In this document: positions 32,162 to 41,353 of the stretch, piece after piece
How positions within the stretch are numbered: position 1 is the first letter of the stretch
Layout: every line of letters starts with the position of its first letter
DNA from: Streptomyces stelliscabiei
Lineage (GTDB): Bacteria > Actinomycetota > Actinomycetes > Streptomycetales > Streptomycetaceae
Direction of reading: 5' to 3'
Assembly (NCBI RefSeq): GCF_014873495.1
Contig: NZ_JADBGF010000001.1
Location: 6,076,001 to 6,140,000 of the forward strand
DNA: 64,000 nucleotides
Program-made: the position numbers and the translations under genes
Notes under the pieces: model-generated
The model's input: the letters and a program-made list of their open reading frames with translations, nothing else
What the model was told of the DNA's origin: nothing
Databases searched by the model: none

Positions 32162-33498
32162 GCACGCAGCACGCATCTGCCGAGTCCACCGCCTCGGCGC
32201 GCGAGACCACCGAGGGCACCGTCTACACGGTCACCGGCGGAGACTGGGACGAGGTCGCCGAGACCGCCGCCCGGTCCGACGACGAACGCATCATCGTCAA
32301 CATGGGCCCTCAGCACCCGTCCACCCACGGAGTGCTCCGGCTCATCCTGGAGATCGACGGCGAGACCGTCACCGAGGCCCGCTGCGGCATCGGCTACCTC
32401 CACACCGGCATCGAGAAGAACCTCGAATACCGCACGTGGACCCAGGGCACCACGTTCGTGACGCGCATGGACTACCTGACGCCGTTCTTCAACGAGACGG
32501 CGTACTGCCTCGCCGTGGAGAAGCTCCTCGGCATCGAGGACGAGATCCCCGACCGCGCCACGATCATCCGTGTGCTCCTCATGGAGCTGAACCGGCTCTC
32601 CTCCCACCTGGTGTGCATCGCCACCGGCGGCATGGAGCTGGGCGCGACCACGATCATGATCTACGGATTCCGTGATCGTGAACTCATTCTCGACATCTAC
32701 GAGCTGATCACCGGCCTGCGCATGAACCACGCGTACATCCGGCCGGGCGGACTCGCCCAGGACCTGCCGCCCGGCGCGGTGGACCAGATCCGCGAGTTCG
32801 TGAAGAAGATGGAGAAGAACCTCCCCGAGTACGACAAGCTCGCCACCGGGAACCCCATCTTCAAGGCCCGGATGCAGGACGTAGGCCATCTCGACCTGTC
32901 CGGCTGCATGGCCCTCGGCGCCACCGGCCCGATCCTGCGCTCCGCCGGCCTCCCGCACGACCTGCGCAAGGCGCAGCCGTACTGCGGATACGAGACCTAC
33001 GACTTCGACGTCCCGACCGCCGACACCTGCGACTCCTACGGCCGCTTCCTGATCCGGCTCGAAGAGATGCGCCAGTCCCTCAGGATCGTCGAGCAGTGCC
33101 TGGACCGGCTGCAGCCCGGCCCGGTCATGGTCGGCGACAAGAAGATCGCCTGGCCCGCCCAGCTCGCGCTCGGGCCGGACGGACTCGGCAACTCCCTGGA
33201 CCACATCAAGAAGATCATGGGCACCTCCATGGAGGCCCTGATCCACCACTTCAAGCTGGTGACCGAGGGCTTCCGCGTCCCGCCGGGACAGGCGTACGCG
33301 GCGGTCGAGTCGCCCAAGGGCGAACTCGGGGTGCACGTCGTCTCCGACGGCGGCACCCGCCCCTTCCGGGTCCACTTCCGGGACCCGTCCTTCACCAACC
33401 TGCAGGCCATGGCGGCGATGTGCGAGGGCGGCCAGGTCGCCGACGTCATCGTCGCCGTCGCGTCCATCGACCCCGTGATGGGAGGCGTCGACCGGTGA
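32158..33498 (+). CDS. nuoD: NADH:quinone oxidoreductase subunit D
   Basis: A 446-residue subunit that forms most of the quinone-binding pocket with NuoB. The conserved NMGPQHPSTHGVLRLILEID and IGYLHTGIEKNLEYRTW are present, with the quinone-site His in the first. It has a 45-residue N-terminal extension. Start overlaps nuoC (ATGA) and stop overlaps nuoE (GTGA). Confidence 0.96.
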   Translation: MSTQHASAESTASARETTEGTVYTVTGGDWDEVAETAARSDDERIIVNMGPQHPSTHGVLRLILEIDGETVTEARCGIGYLHTGIEKNLEYRTWTQGTTFVTRMDYLTPFFNETAYCLAVEKLLGIEDEIPDRATIIRVLLMELNRLSSHLVCIATGGMELGATTIMIYGFRDRELILDIYELITGLRMNHAYIRPGGLAQDLPPGAVDQIREFVKKMEKNLPEYDKLATGNPIFKARMQDVGHLDLSGCMALGATGPILRSAGLPHDLRKAQPYCGYETYDFDVPTADTCDSYGRFLIRLEEMRQSLRIVEQCLDRLQPGPVMVGDKKIAWPAQLALGPDGLGNSLDHIKKIMGTSMEALIHHFKLVTEGFRVPPGQAYAAVESPKGELGVHVVSDGGTRPFRVHFRDPSFTNLQAMAAMCEGGQVADVIVAVASIDPVMGGVDR

Positions 33499-34358
33499 CC
33501 ACCACCCCCGAGGGCGTCAGCCTGGGCATGCCCCAACTGCCCGCGCCCGACTTCCCGGACGACGTTCGAGCCCGGCTGGAACGCGACGCCGCCGCGGTCG
33601 TCGCCCGTTACCCGGACTCCCGGTCCGCCCTGTTGCCGCTGCTGCATCTCATGCAGGCGGAGGAGGGCCATGTCACCCGCACCGGCATGCGGTTCTGCGC
33701 CGACGTGCTCGGCCTGACCACGGCCGAGGTCACCGCGGTGGCCACCTTCTACTCCATGTACCGACGCAAGCCCTCCGGCGACTACCAGGTGGGCGTCTGC
33801 ACCAACACCCTGTGCGCGGTGATGGGCGGCGACGCGATCTTCGAGGCGCTGCAGGACCACCTCGGCGTGGGCAATGGCGAGACCACCGACGACGGCAAGG
33901 TCACGCTGGAGCACATCGAGTGCAACGCGGCCTGCGACTTCGCGCCGGTCGTGATGGTCAACTGGGAGTTCTTCGACAACCAGACCGTCGACAGCGCCAA
34001 GCGCCTCGTCGACGACCTGCGCGAGGGAGCCGAGGTCGAGCCCACGCGCGGGGCGCCGCTGTGCACCTTCAAGGAGACCGCGCGGATCCTCGCCGGCTTC
34101 CCCGACGAGCGGCCCGGGGCCGTCGAGGCGAGCGGCGGCGCCGGACCCGCCTCGCTGGTAGGCCTCCGCCTGGCCAGGGGAGAGACCGGACCCGCGCGCG
34201 TGGTCCATCCACGCGACGGCGGCCCGCACGACGAGCCGCGCGGCACGGTGCACGAGCCGTCACCCACCGAACACCTCAGCTCGCACGACGCGCCGCAGGA
34301 CACGTCGGCCTCGGACCCCGCCCACCCGGCCGGTCCGGCAGCCGAGGAGGGGGAGTGA
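33495..34358 (+). CDS. nuoE: NADH:quinone oxidoreductase subunit E, with a long C-terminal tail
   Basis: A 287-residue subunit that binds the 2Fe-2S cluster N1a. Ligands are CTNTLC (C-x4-C) and CNAAC (C-x3-C). The family core ends near residue 195. The last 90 residues (ETARILAGFPDERPGA onward) are Pro/Ala/Asp/His-rich and probably disordered; this is much longer than E. coli NuoE (about 166 residues). The stop overlaps nuoF by one base (TGATG). Confidence 0.95.
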   Translation: MTTTPEGVSLGMPQLPAPDFPDDVRARLERDAAAVVARYPDSRSALLPLLHLMQAEEGHVTRTGMRFCADVLGLTTAEVTAVATFYSMYRRKPSGDYQVGVCTNTLCAVMGGDAIFEALQDHLGVGNGETTDDGKVTLEHIECNAACDFAPVVMVNWEFFDNQTVDSAKRLVDDLREGAEVEPTRGAPLCTFKETARILAGFPDERPGAVEASGGAGPASLVGLRLARGETGPARVVHPRDGGPHDEPRGTVHEPSPTEHLSSHDAPQDTSASDPAHPAGPAAEEGE

Positions 34359-35713
34359 TGACGTTGGCACCCGAGATCAAGGGCACCAGCCCGGACAAGC
34401 TGCTCGCACCCGTGCTGTCGGCCTTCTGGGACGAGGACAGGGCGTGGTCGCTCGACGTCTACCGCAGACACGAGGGCTACGAGGGACTGCGCAAGGCGCT
34501 GGCCATGTCACCGGACGAGGTCATCGCGTACGTCAAGGAGTCCGGGCTGCGCGGCCGGGGCGGCGCGGGATTCCCGACCGGAATGAAGTGGCAGTTCATC
34601 CCCCAGGGGGACGGCAAGCCGCACTATCTGGTGGTCAACGCCGACGAATCGGAACCCGGAACGTGCAAGGACATTCCGCTCCTCTTCGCGAACCCGCACA
34701 GCCTCGTCGAAGGCATGATCATCGCGTGCTACGCCATCCGTTCCTCGCACGCCTTCATCTACCTGCGGGGTGAAGTCGTTCCCGTCCTGCGGCGGTTGCA
34801 CGAGGCCGTCCGTGAGGCCTACGAGGCCGGCTTCCTCGGCGAGAACATCCTGGGCAGCGGACTCGACCTCGACATCACCGTGCACGCGGGCGCGGGCGCG
34901 TACATCTGCGGTGAGGAGACCGCACTGCTCGACTCGCTCGAAGGCCGCCGTGGTCAGCCGCGACTGCGTCCTCCCTTCCCCGCCGTCGAGGGCCTCTACG
35001 CGTGCCCCACTGTCGTGAACAACGTCGAGTCCATCGCGTCGGTTCCCGCCATCCTGCACAAGGGCAAGGAATGGTTCCGGTCGATGGGCAGCGAGAAGTC
35101 CCCCGGCTTCACGCTCTACTCGCTCAGCGGCCACGTCACGAGCCCCGGCCAGTACGAGGCACCGCTCGGCATCACGCTGCGCCAGCTGCTGGAGATGAGC
35201 GGCGGAATGCGCCCCGGACACCGCCTCAAGTTCTGGACACCGGGCGGCTCCTCGACCCCGATGTTCACCGACGAGCACCTCGACGTCCCTCTCGACTACG
35301 AGGGAGTGGGCGCCGCGGGTTCCATGCTCGGCACCAAGGCACTCCAGTGCTTCGACGAGACGACCTGCGTCGTACGGGCCGTCACCCGCTGGACCGAGTT
35401 CTACGCCCACGAGTCCTGCGGCAAGTGCACCCCCTGCCGCGAAGGCACCTACTGGCTCGTGCAGTTGCTGCGTGACATCGAGGCCGGCAAGGGCGTCATG
35501 AGCGACCTCGACAAGCTGAACGACATCGCCGACAACATCAACGGCAAGTCGTTCTGCGCCCTCGGCGACGGCGCCGCCTCGCCGATCTTCTCCTCCCTCA
35601 AGTACTTCCGCGCGGAGTACGAGGACCACATCACGGGCCGGGGCTGCCCCTTCGACCCGGCCAAGTCGACCGTCTGGGCCGACAAGGACAAGCACGCGGA
35701 GGTGAACGCATGA
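34358..35713 (+). CDS. nuoF: NADH:quinone oxidoreductase subunit F (NADH-binding)
   Basis: A 451-residue subunit that oxidises NADH through FMN and passes electrons to cluster N3. The NADH/FMN loop is LRGRGGAGFPTGMKW (about residues 64-78), and GAGAYICGEETAL is the second FMN motif. ESCGKCTPCREG with a later Cys (FCALGDGA) holds the 4Fe-4S cluster. Stop overlaps the nuoG start. Confidence 0.96.
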   Translation: MTLAPEIKGTSPDKLLAPVLSAFWDEDRAWSLDVYRRHEGYEGLRKALAMSPDEVIAYVKESGLRGRGGAGFPTGMKWQFIPQGDGKPHYLVVNADESEPGTCKDIPLLFANPHSLVEGMIIACYAIRSSHAFIYLRGEVVPVLRRLHEAVREAYEAGFLGENILGSGLDLDITVHAGAGAYICGEETALLDSLEGRRGQPRLRPPFPAVEGLYACPTVVNNVESIASVPAILHKGKEWFRSMGSEKSPGFTLYSLSGHVTSPGQYEAPLGITLRQLLEMSGGMRPGHRLKFWTPGGSSTPMFTDEHLDVPLDYEGVGAAGSMLGTKALQCFDETTCVVRAVTRWTEFYAHESCGKCTPCREGTYWLVQLLRDIEAGKGVMSDLDKLNDIADNINGKSFCALGDGAASPIFSSLKYFRAEYEDHITGRGCPFDPAKSTVWADKDKHAEVNA

Positions 35714-38214
35714 CTGTGACCACCAGCGCTCCCTCCGGCGGAGGCGACGCGGCGGTCCCGCCGGAGGATCTCGTCTCGCTCAAGATCGACGGCATGGACA
35801 TCAGCGTGCCCAAGGGCACTCTGGTCATCCGGGCCGCCGAACAACTCGGCGTCGAGATCCCCCGCTTCTGCGACCACCCCCTCCTGGACCCGGTCGGCGC
35901 CTGCCGCCAGTGCATCGTCGAGGTCGAGGGCCAGCGCAAGCCCATGGCGTCCTGCACGATCACCTGTACGGACGGGATGGTCGTCAAGACCCACCTCACC
36001 TCCCCGGTCGCGGAGAAGGCCCAGAAGGGGGTGATGGAGCTCCTGCTCATCAACCACCCGCTGGACTGCCCGGTCTGCGACAAGGGCGGCGAGTGCCCCC
36101 TGCAGAACCAGGCCATGTCGCACGGCCACTCCGAGTCCCGCTTCGAGGGCCGCAAGCGCACCTACGAGAAGCCCGTACCGATCTCCACCCAGGTACTGCT
36201 CGACCGTGAGCGGTGCGTGCTGTGCGCCCGCTGCACCCGCTTCTCCAACCAGGTCGCCGGCGACCCGATGATCGAACTGGTCGAGCGGGGCGCGCTCCAG
36301 CAGGTCGGCACCGGAGAGGGCGACCCGTTCGAGTCGTACTTCTCCGGCAACACCATCCAGATCTGCCCCGTCGGCGCGCTGACCTCGGCGGCGTACCGAT
36401 TCCGCTCCCGCCCCTTCGACCTCGTCTCCTCCCCGTCGATCTGCGAGCACTGCTCCGGCGGCTGCGCGACCCGCACCGACCACCGGCGCGGCAAGGTCAT
36501 GCGGCGCCTCGCGGCCAACGACCCCCAGGTCAACGAGGAGTGGATCTGCGACAAGGGGCGGTTCGCGTTCCGCTATGCGCAGCGCCCGGACCGGCTCACC
36601 ACCCCCCTCGTCCGCAACGCCGAGGGCGTCCTGGAACCGGCGTCCTGGCCGGAGGCCCTGGAGGCCGCCGCCCGCGGACTCCTCGCCGCACGCGGCCGGG
36701 CCGGTGTCCTCACCGGCGGCCGGCTCACCGTCGAGGACGCCTACGCGTACAGCAAGTTCGCGCGCGTGGCCCTCGACACCAACGACATCGACTTCCGCGC
36801 GCGTGCGCACAGCGGCGAGGAGGCCGACTTCCTGGCCGCCCGCGTCGCCGGCCGCGGTCGTGACCTCGACGGTACGGGCGTCACGTACGCCTCCCTGGAG
36901 AACGCGCCCGCCGTGCTGCTGGTCGGGTTCGAGGCGGAGGAGGAGGCGCCCGGCGTCTTCCTGAGGCTGCGCAAGGCCTGGCGTAAGCACAAGCAGCGGG
37001 TGTTCTCGCTGGCCACGCACTCCACCCGGGGCCTCGCGAAGGCCGGCGGCACGCTGCTGCCCGCCGCGCCCGGCACGGAGACCGAGTGGCTGGACGCCCT
37101 CGCGAGCGGCTTCGGACTGGACGAGGATGGCACCAGGGCGGCCGAGGCGCTGCGCACCGAGGGCGCCGTGATCGTCGTCGGGGAGCGGTTCGCGGCCGTG
37201 GCGGGCGGCCTCACCGCAGCCGTACGGGCCGCCTCTCTGACCGGCGCGAAGCTCGTGTGGATCCCGCGCCGCGCCGGGGAGCGGGCCGCCGTCGAGGCGG
37301 GCGCGCTGCCCTCGGCGCTCCCGGGCGGCCGCCCGGCGACCGACCCGCGCGCCCGCGCGGAGGTCGCCTCCGCCTGGGGCGTCGCCGAACTCCCCACGCG
37401 TTACGGCCGCGACACCGGGCAGATCCTGGAGGCCGCCGCCACCGGCGAACTCGGGGCCCTGGTCGTGGCGGGCGTGGAGGTCGCCGACCTGCCCGATCCG
37501 CCGCACGCGCGTGAGGCACTCACCGCGGTGGGCTTCCTGGTGTCGCTGGAACTGCGGCCCAGCGAGGTCACCGACCGGGCGGACGTCGTCCTGCCGGTCG
37601 CCGCCGTCGCCGAGAAGGCGGGCACCTTCCTCAACTGGGAGGGCCGCGCGCGGATGTTCGAGGCCGCGCTGAAGCCCGACCAGATGACCCGCCCGGTGGC
37701 ACCCACCGACGGACGGGTCCTGCAGATGCTGGCCGACGCCATGGACGTCCACCTGGGGCTGCCCGATCTGCGCACCACGCGCACGGAGCTGGAGCGCCTC
37801 GGCGGATGGGACGGCGCGCGGGCCAACGAGCCCGTGGAGGTCGCCGCCGGACTGCCGCGCCCGGCCGCCGGAGAGGCCGTCCTCGCCGGACACCGGCTGC
37901 TGCTCGACCAGGGGCGCCTCCAGGACGGCGACGACGCCCTCGCCGGCACGCGGCACGCCGCCCACGCGCGCGTGTCCGCCGCCACGGCCGCCGAGGCCGG
38001 CGTCAAGAACGGCGACGTCCTCGCGGTGAGCGGCCCCGCCGGGGTCGTCGAACTGCCGCTGCAGATCACCGAGATGCCCGACCGCGTGGTCTGGCTGCCG
38101 CTGAACTCCACCGGCTCGGGCGTCGCCTCCGACACCGGGGCGCAGCCCGGCGCACTCGTCCGTATCGGCCCCGCGACGCTCGCCGCCGAGGCCCCCGAGG
38201 AGGTGGAGGCATGA
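35710..38214 (+). CDS. nuoG: NADH:quinone oxidoreductase subunit G
   Basis: An 834-residue subunit with the N-terminal 2Fe-2S domain (GACRQCIVEVEG), the His/Cys-ligated cluster N5 (HPLDCPVCDKGGECPL) and the N4 ligands (CVLCARC). It then has C-x2-C-x3-C-x27-C (CEHCSGGC to WIC) for the extra cluster N7. N7 is known from menaquinone-using bacteria and E. coli, and its presence here is exact by spacing. A molybdopterin-oxidoreductase-like C-terminal part follows without obvious cofactor residues. ATG 35710 overlaps nuoF. Confidence 0.95.
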   Translation: MTVTTSAPSGGGDAAVPPEDLVSLKIDGMDISVPKGTLVIRAAEQLGVEIPRFCDHPLLDPVGACRQCIVEVEGQRKPMASCTITCTDGMVVKTHLTSPVAEKAQKGVMELLLINHPLDCPVCDKGGECPLQNQAMSHGHSESRFEGRKRTYEKPVPISTQVLLDRERCVLCARCTRFSNQVAGDPMIELVERGALQQVGTGEGDPFESYFSGNTIQICPVGALTSAAYRFRSRPFDLVSSPSICEHCSGGCATRTDHRRGKVMRRLAANDPQVNEEWICDKGRFAFRYAQRPDRLTTPLVRNAEGVLEPASWPEALEAAARGLLAARGRAGVLTGGRLTVEDAYAYSKFARVALDTNDIDFRARAHSGEEADFLAARVAGRGRDLDGTGVTYASLENAPAVLLVGFEAEEEAPGVFLRLRKAWRKHKQRVFSLATHSTRGLAKAGGTLLPAAPGTETEWLDALASGFGLDEDGTRAAEALRTEGAVIVVGERFAAVAGGLTAAVRAASLTGAKLVWIPRRAGERAAVEAGALPSALPGGRPATDPRARAEVASAWGVAELPTRYGRDTGQILEAAATGELGALVVAGVEVADLPDPPHAREALTAVGFLVSLELRPSEVTDRADVVLPVAAVAEKAGTFLNWEGRARMFEAALKPDQMTRPVAPTDGRVLQMLADAMDVHLGLPDLRTTRTELERLGGWDGARANEPVEVAAGLPRPAAGEAVLAGHRLLLDQGRLQDGDDALAGTRHAAHARVSAATAAEAGVKNGDVLAVSGPAGVVELPLQITEMPDRVVWLPLNSTGSGVASDTGAQPGALVRIGPATLAAEAPEEVEA

Positions 38215-39575
38215 GCGCGTACTACCTCGCCGCGGAAGACCTCTCGATGTTCGGCCGCGACCCCTGGTGGCTGGTCGTCGTCAAGGCGGTGTTCTGCTTC
38301 GCCTTCCTGATGGTGACCGTGCTGTTCTCCATCGTGTGGGAGCGCAAGGTCGTCGCCTGGATGCAGCTGCGCATCGGCCCCAACCGGCACGGCCCCTGGG
38401 GCATGCTCCAGTCCCTCGCCGACGGCATCAAGCTGATGCTGAAGGAAGACGTCATCGTCAAACGCGCGGACAAGGTCGTCTACGTCCTCGCACCGATCGT
38501 CGCGGCCATCCCGGCCTTCATGGCGATCGCGGTGATCCCCTTCGGCCCGGCCGGCAACGAGATCTCGATCTTCGGCCAGCGCACCACGATGCAGCTCACC
38601 GACCTGCCGATCGCGATGCTCTACGTCCTCGCGGTCGCCTCGGTCGGCATCTACGGCATCGTGCTGGCGGGCTGGAGCTCCGGCTCCACCTACCCGCTGC
38701 TCGGCGGCCTGCGGTCCGCCGCCCAGATGATCTCGTACGAGATCGCCATGGGCGCCGCGTTCGCCTCCGTCTTCCTCTACTCGGGGTCGATGTCGACCTC
38801 GGCGATCGTGGAGGCGCAGCAGGACCGCTGGTACATCGTGCTGCTGCCGGTCTCGTTCCTGATCTACATCGTGACCATGGTCGGTGAGACCAACCGCGCC
38901 CCCTTCGACATGCCGGAGTCCGAGGGCGACCTGGTCGGCGGCTTCAACACCGAGTACTCGTCGATCAAGTTCGCGATGTTCATGCTCGCCGAGTACGTGA
39001 ACATGGTGACCGTCTCCGCCGTGTCGGTGACGCTCTTCCTCGGCGGCTGGCGGGCCCCCTGGCCCATCAGCACCTTCTGGGAGGGCGCCAACCACGGCTG
39101 GTGGCCGATGCTCTGGTTCGTGGTGAAGGTGCAGCTGCTGCTGTTCTTCTTCATCTGGCTGCGCGGCACCCTCCCGCGCGTCCGCTACGACCAGCTGATG
39201 AAGCTCGGCTGGAAGGTCCTCCTGCCGGTCTCCGTGGTGTGGCTGATGCTCGTCGCGACCGTACGGACCCTGCGCAACGAGAACTACGACTTCGCCGAGA
39301 TCGCCCTGTACGTCGCCGGTGCCGTCATCGTGCTGTTCCTGCTCTCCGTCGTCGCCGACATGTTCCGCGACCGGCGCGAGGCCCAGGACCGGCCCGCCGA
39401 ACCGGCCGCCTTCGACCCGATGGCCGGCGGCTTCCCCGTACCGCCCCTGCCCGGACAGACCCTCCCGCCGGTGCCGCGCAGGCGTCCGCGCCGGGAGCGG
39501 GAGCTGATTGTCAGTGGTGGGTCCGATACTGACAGTGACGGATCTTCGAATGGGAGGGAGGCGTCCGATGGCTGA
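38211..39575 (+). CDS. nuoH: NADH:quinone oxidoreductase subunit H
   Basis: A 454-residue membrane subunit with about eight helices at the junction of the two arms. The quinone-site loop GETNRAPFDMPESEGDLVGG is intact. The C-terminal tail of about 70 residues (Pro/Arg-rich, then VSGGSDTDSDGSSN) is an extension beyond the family core and coincides with an inverted repeat at 39509-39534. The stop overlaps nuoI by 8 bases. Confidence 0.96.
   Translation: MSAYYLAAEDLSMFGRDPWWLVVVKAVFCFAFLMVTVLFSIVWERKVVAWMQLRIGPNRHGPWGMLQSLADGIKLMLKEDVIVKRADKVVYVLAPIVAAIPAFMAIAVIPFGPAGNEISIFGQRTTMQLTDLPIAMLYVLAVASVGIYGIVLAGWSSGSTYPLLGGLRSAAQMISYEIAMGAAFASVFLYSGSMSTSAIVEAQQDRWYIVLLPVSFLIYIVTMVGETNRAPFDMPESEGDLVGGFNTEYSSIKFAMFMLAEYVNMVTVSAVSVTLFLGGWRAPWPISTFWEGANHGWWPMLWFVVKVQLLLFFFIWLRGTLPRVRYDQLMKLGWKVLLPVSVVWLMLVATVRTLRNENYDFAEIALYVAGAVIVLFLLSVVADMFRDRREAQDRPAEPAAFDPMAGGFPVPPLPGQTLPPVPRRRPRRERELIVSGGSDTDSDGSSNGREASDG
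39509..39534. repeat. Inverted repeat at the nuoH-nuoI junction
   Basis: TGTCAGT and ACTGACA, perfect 7-base arms with a 12-base spacer, in the nuoH tail about 34 bases before nuoI. It could be an RNA hairpin that affects processing or nuoI translation. Confidence 0.4.
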
Positions 39576-40209
39576 GGAACCGAAAGAGAACAAGCAGGGT
39601 TTCCAGAACCCCGTCGCCGGCTTCGGCGTGACCTTCAAGGCCATGTTCAAGAAGCGGCTGACCGAGCAGTATCCGGAGCAGCAGAAGACCACGGCCCCGC
39701 GGTTCCACGGCAGGCACCAGCTCAACCGCCATCCGGACGGCCTGGAGAAGTGCGTCGGCTGCGAGCTGTGCGCCTGGGCGTGCCCCGCCGACGCCATCTA
39801 TGTGGAGGGCGCCGACAACACCGACGAGGAGCGCTACTCGCCGGGCGAGCGGTACGGCGCCGTCTACCAGATCAACTACGCCCGCTGCATCCTGTGCGGC
39901 CTGTGCATCGAGGCGTGCCCCACCCGCGCGCTCACGATGACCAACGAGTTCGAACTGGCGGACAGCAGCCGCGCCAACCTCATCTACACCAAGGAGCAGC
40001 TGCTCGCCGGGCTGGAGGAGGGCATGGTCGACTCACCCCACTCGATCTTCCCCGGGACCGACGAGCAGGACTACTACCGGGGCCTGGTCACCGAGGCCGC
40101 GCCCGGTACGGAGCGGCAGACGGCGGTGTCCAAGGGGGAGAAGCCCCAGGAGGCCGCGTCCACCTTCGGCGAGGACGAGTCGGCGTCGCACAAGGCGGTC
40201 GGCCGATGA
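39568..40209 (+). CDS. nuoI: NADH:quinone oxidoreductase subunit I
   Basis: A 213-residue ferredoxin-like subunit with two 4Fe-4S clusters (N6a and N6b): CVGCELCAWACP and CILCGLCIEACP. The C-terminal 70 residues extend beyond the family core. The ATG is preceded by GGGAGGGAGG, a strong site despite the overlap with nuoH. The stop overlaps nuoJ. Confidence 0.96.
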   Translation: MAEEPKENKQGFQNPVAGFGVTFKAMFKKRLTEQYPEQQKTTAPRFHGRHQLNRHPDGLEKCVGCELCAWACPADAIYVEGADNTDEERYSPGERYGAVYQINYARCILCGLCIEACPTRALTMTNEFELADSSRANLIYTKEQLLAGLEEGMVDSPHSIFPGTDEQDYYRGLVTEAAPGTERQTAVSKGEKPQEAASTFGEDESASHKAVGR

Positions 40210-41042
40210 CGGAGCAACTCGCCGCCTACACGACCTCCACCGGCGAGGCCGTCCAGTTCTGGGTGCTCGGCACGGTCGCCGTGATCGGCGCCCTGTGCAC
40301 CGTCTTCATGAAGCGGGCCGTGCACAGCGCGCTCTGCCTCGCCGGCACGATGGTGATCCTGGCGGTGTTCTACCTCGCCAACGGCGCCTACTTCCTCGGC
40401 ATCGTGCAGATCGTCGTCTACACCGGCGCGATCATGATGCTGTTCCTGTTCGTGGTGATGCTCGTCGGCGTCACCGCGTCGGACTCCCTGAAGGAGACGA
40501 TCAAGGGCCAGCGCTGGCTGGCCCTCCTGTGCGGCGCCGGCTTCGGCATCCTGCTGATCGCGGGCATCGGCAACGCCTCCCTGACGGAGTTCAACGGCCT
40601 CGGCACGGCGAACGCCGGCGGCAACGTGGAGGGTCTCGCGGCCCTGATCTTCACCGACTACGTGTTCGCCTTCGAGCTGACCGGCGCCCTCCTCATCACG
40701 GCCGCCGTGGGCGCCATGGTCCTCACCCACCGTGAGCGCACCGAGCGCGCCAAGACCCAGCGCGAGCTGGCGGAGGAGCGCGTACGCGAGGGCAAGCACC
40801 TCCCGCCGCTGCCGGCCCCCGGCGTCTACGCCCGGCACAACGCGGTCGACATCCCGGGTCTGCTGCCCGACGGCACCCCGTCCGAGCTGACCGTGGCCAA
40901 GACCCTGCGGGACCGGGGCCAGGTCCGGGACGTGTCGACCGAGGCGCTCAACGACCTCAAGGCCCTGGAGCAGCGCGCCGAGGACCGCCTGGAGCGCACC
41001 CACGGCGGAAACGGCGGCAAGAGCGGGGAGGCATCGAAGTGA
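40206..41042 (+). CDS. nuoJ: NADH:quinone oxidoreductase subunit J
   Basis: A 278-residue membrane subunit with five helices in the first 170 residues, including the helix-3 pattern YFLGIVQIVVYTGAIMMLFL. A long cytoplasmic tail (about 110 residues, Arg/Glu-rich helix ERTERAKTQRELAEERV) follows, typical of actinobacterial NuoJ. Overlaps both neighbours. Confidence 0.95.
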   Translation: MTEQLAAYTTSTGEAVQFWVLGTVAVIGALCTVFMKRAVHSALCLAGTMVILAVFYLANGAYFLGIVQIVVYTGAIMMLFLFVVMLVGVTASDSLKETIKGQRWLALLCGAGFGILLIAGIGNASLTEFNGLGTANAGGNVEGLAALIFTDYVFAFELTGALLITAAVGAMVLTHRERTERAKTQRELAEERVREGKHLPPLPAPGVYARHNAVDIPGLLPDGTPSELTVAKTLRDRGQVRDVSTEALNDLKALEQRAEDRLERTHGGNGGKSGEASK

Positions 41043-41338
41043 ATCCCGTCAACTACCTGTATCTCGCCGCCCTGCTGTTCACGATCGGCGCCACCGGCGT
41101 CCTGATCAGGCGGAACGCGATCGTGGTGTTCATGTGCGTGGAGCTGATGCTCAACGCCTGCAACCTCACCCTGGTCGCCTTCTCCCGGATGCACGGCAAT
41201 CTCGACGGCCAGATCATCGCCTTCTTCACGATGGTCGTCGCCGCCGCGGAGGTCGTGGTCGGACTCGCGATCATCGTGTCGCTGTTCCGGTCCCGCCACT
41301 CGGCCTCGGTCGACGACGCCAGCCTGATGAAGCTGTAA
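41039..41338 (+). CDS. nuoK: NADH:quinone oxidoreductase subunit K
   Basis: A 99-residue, three-helix subunit of the proton-translocating arm. The conserved Glu residues in the second and third helices are present (CVELMLNACNLTL and AAAEVVVGLAIIV). GTG 41039 overlaps the nuoJ stop. Confidence 0.96.
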   Translation: MNPVNYLYLAALLFTIGATGVLIRRNAIVVFMCVELMLNACNLTLVAFSRMHGNLDGQIIAFFTMVVAAAEVVVGLAIIVSLFRSRHSASVDDASLMKL

Positions 41339-41353
41339 GGGGTCGGAAGAATC

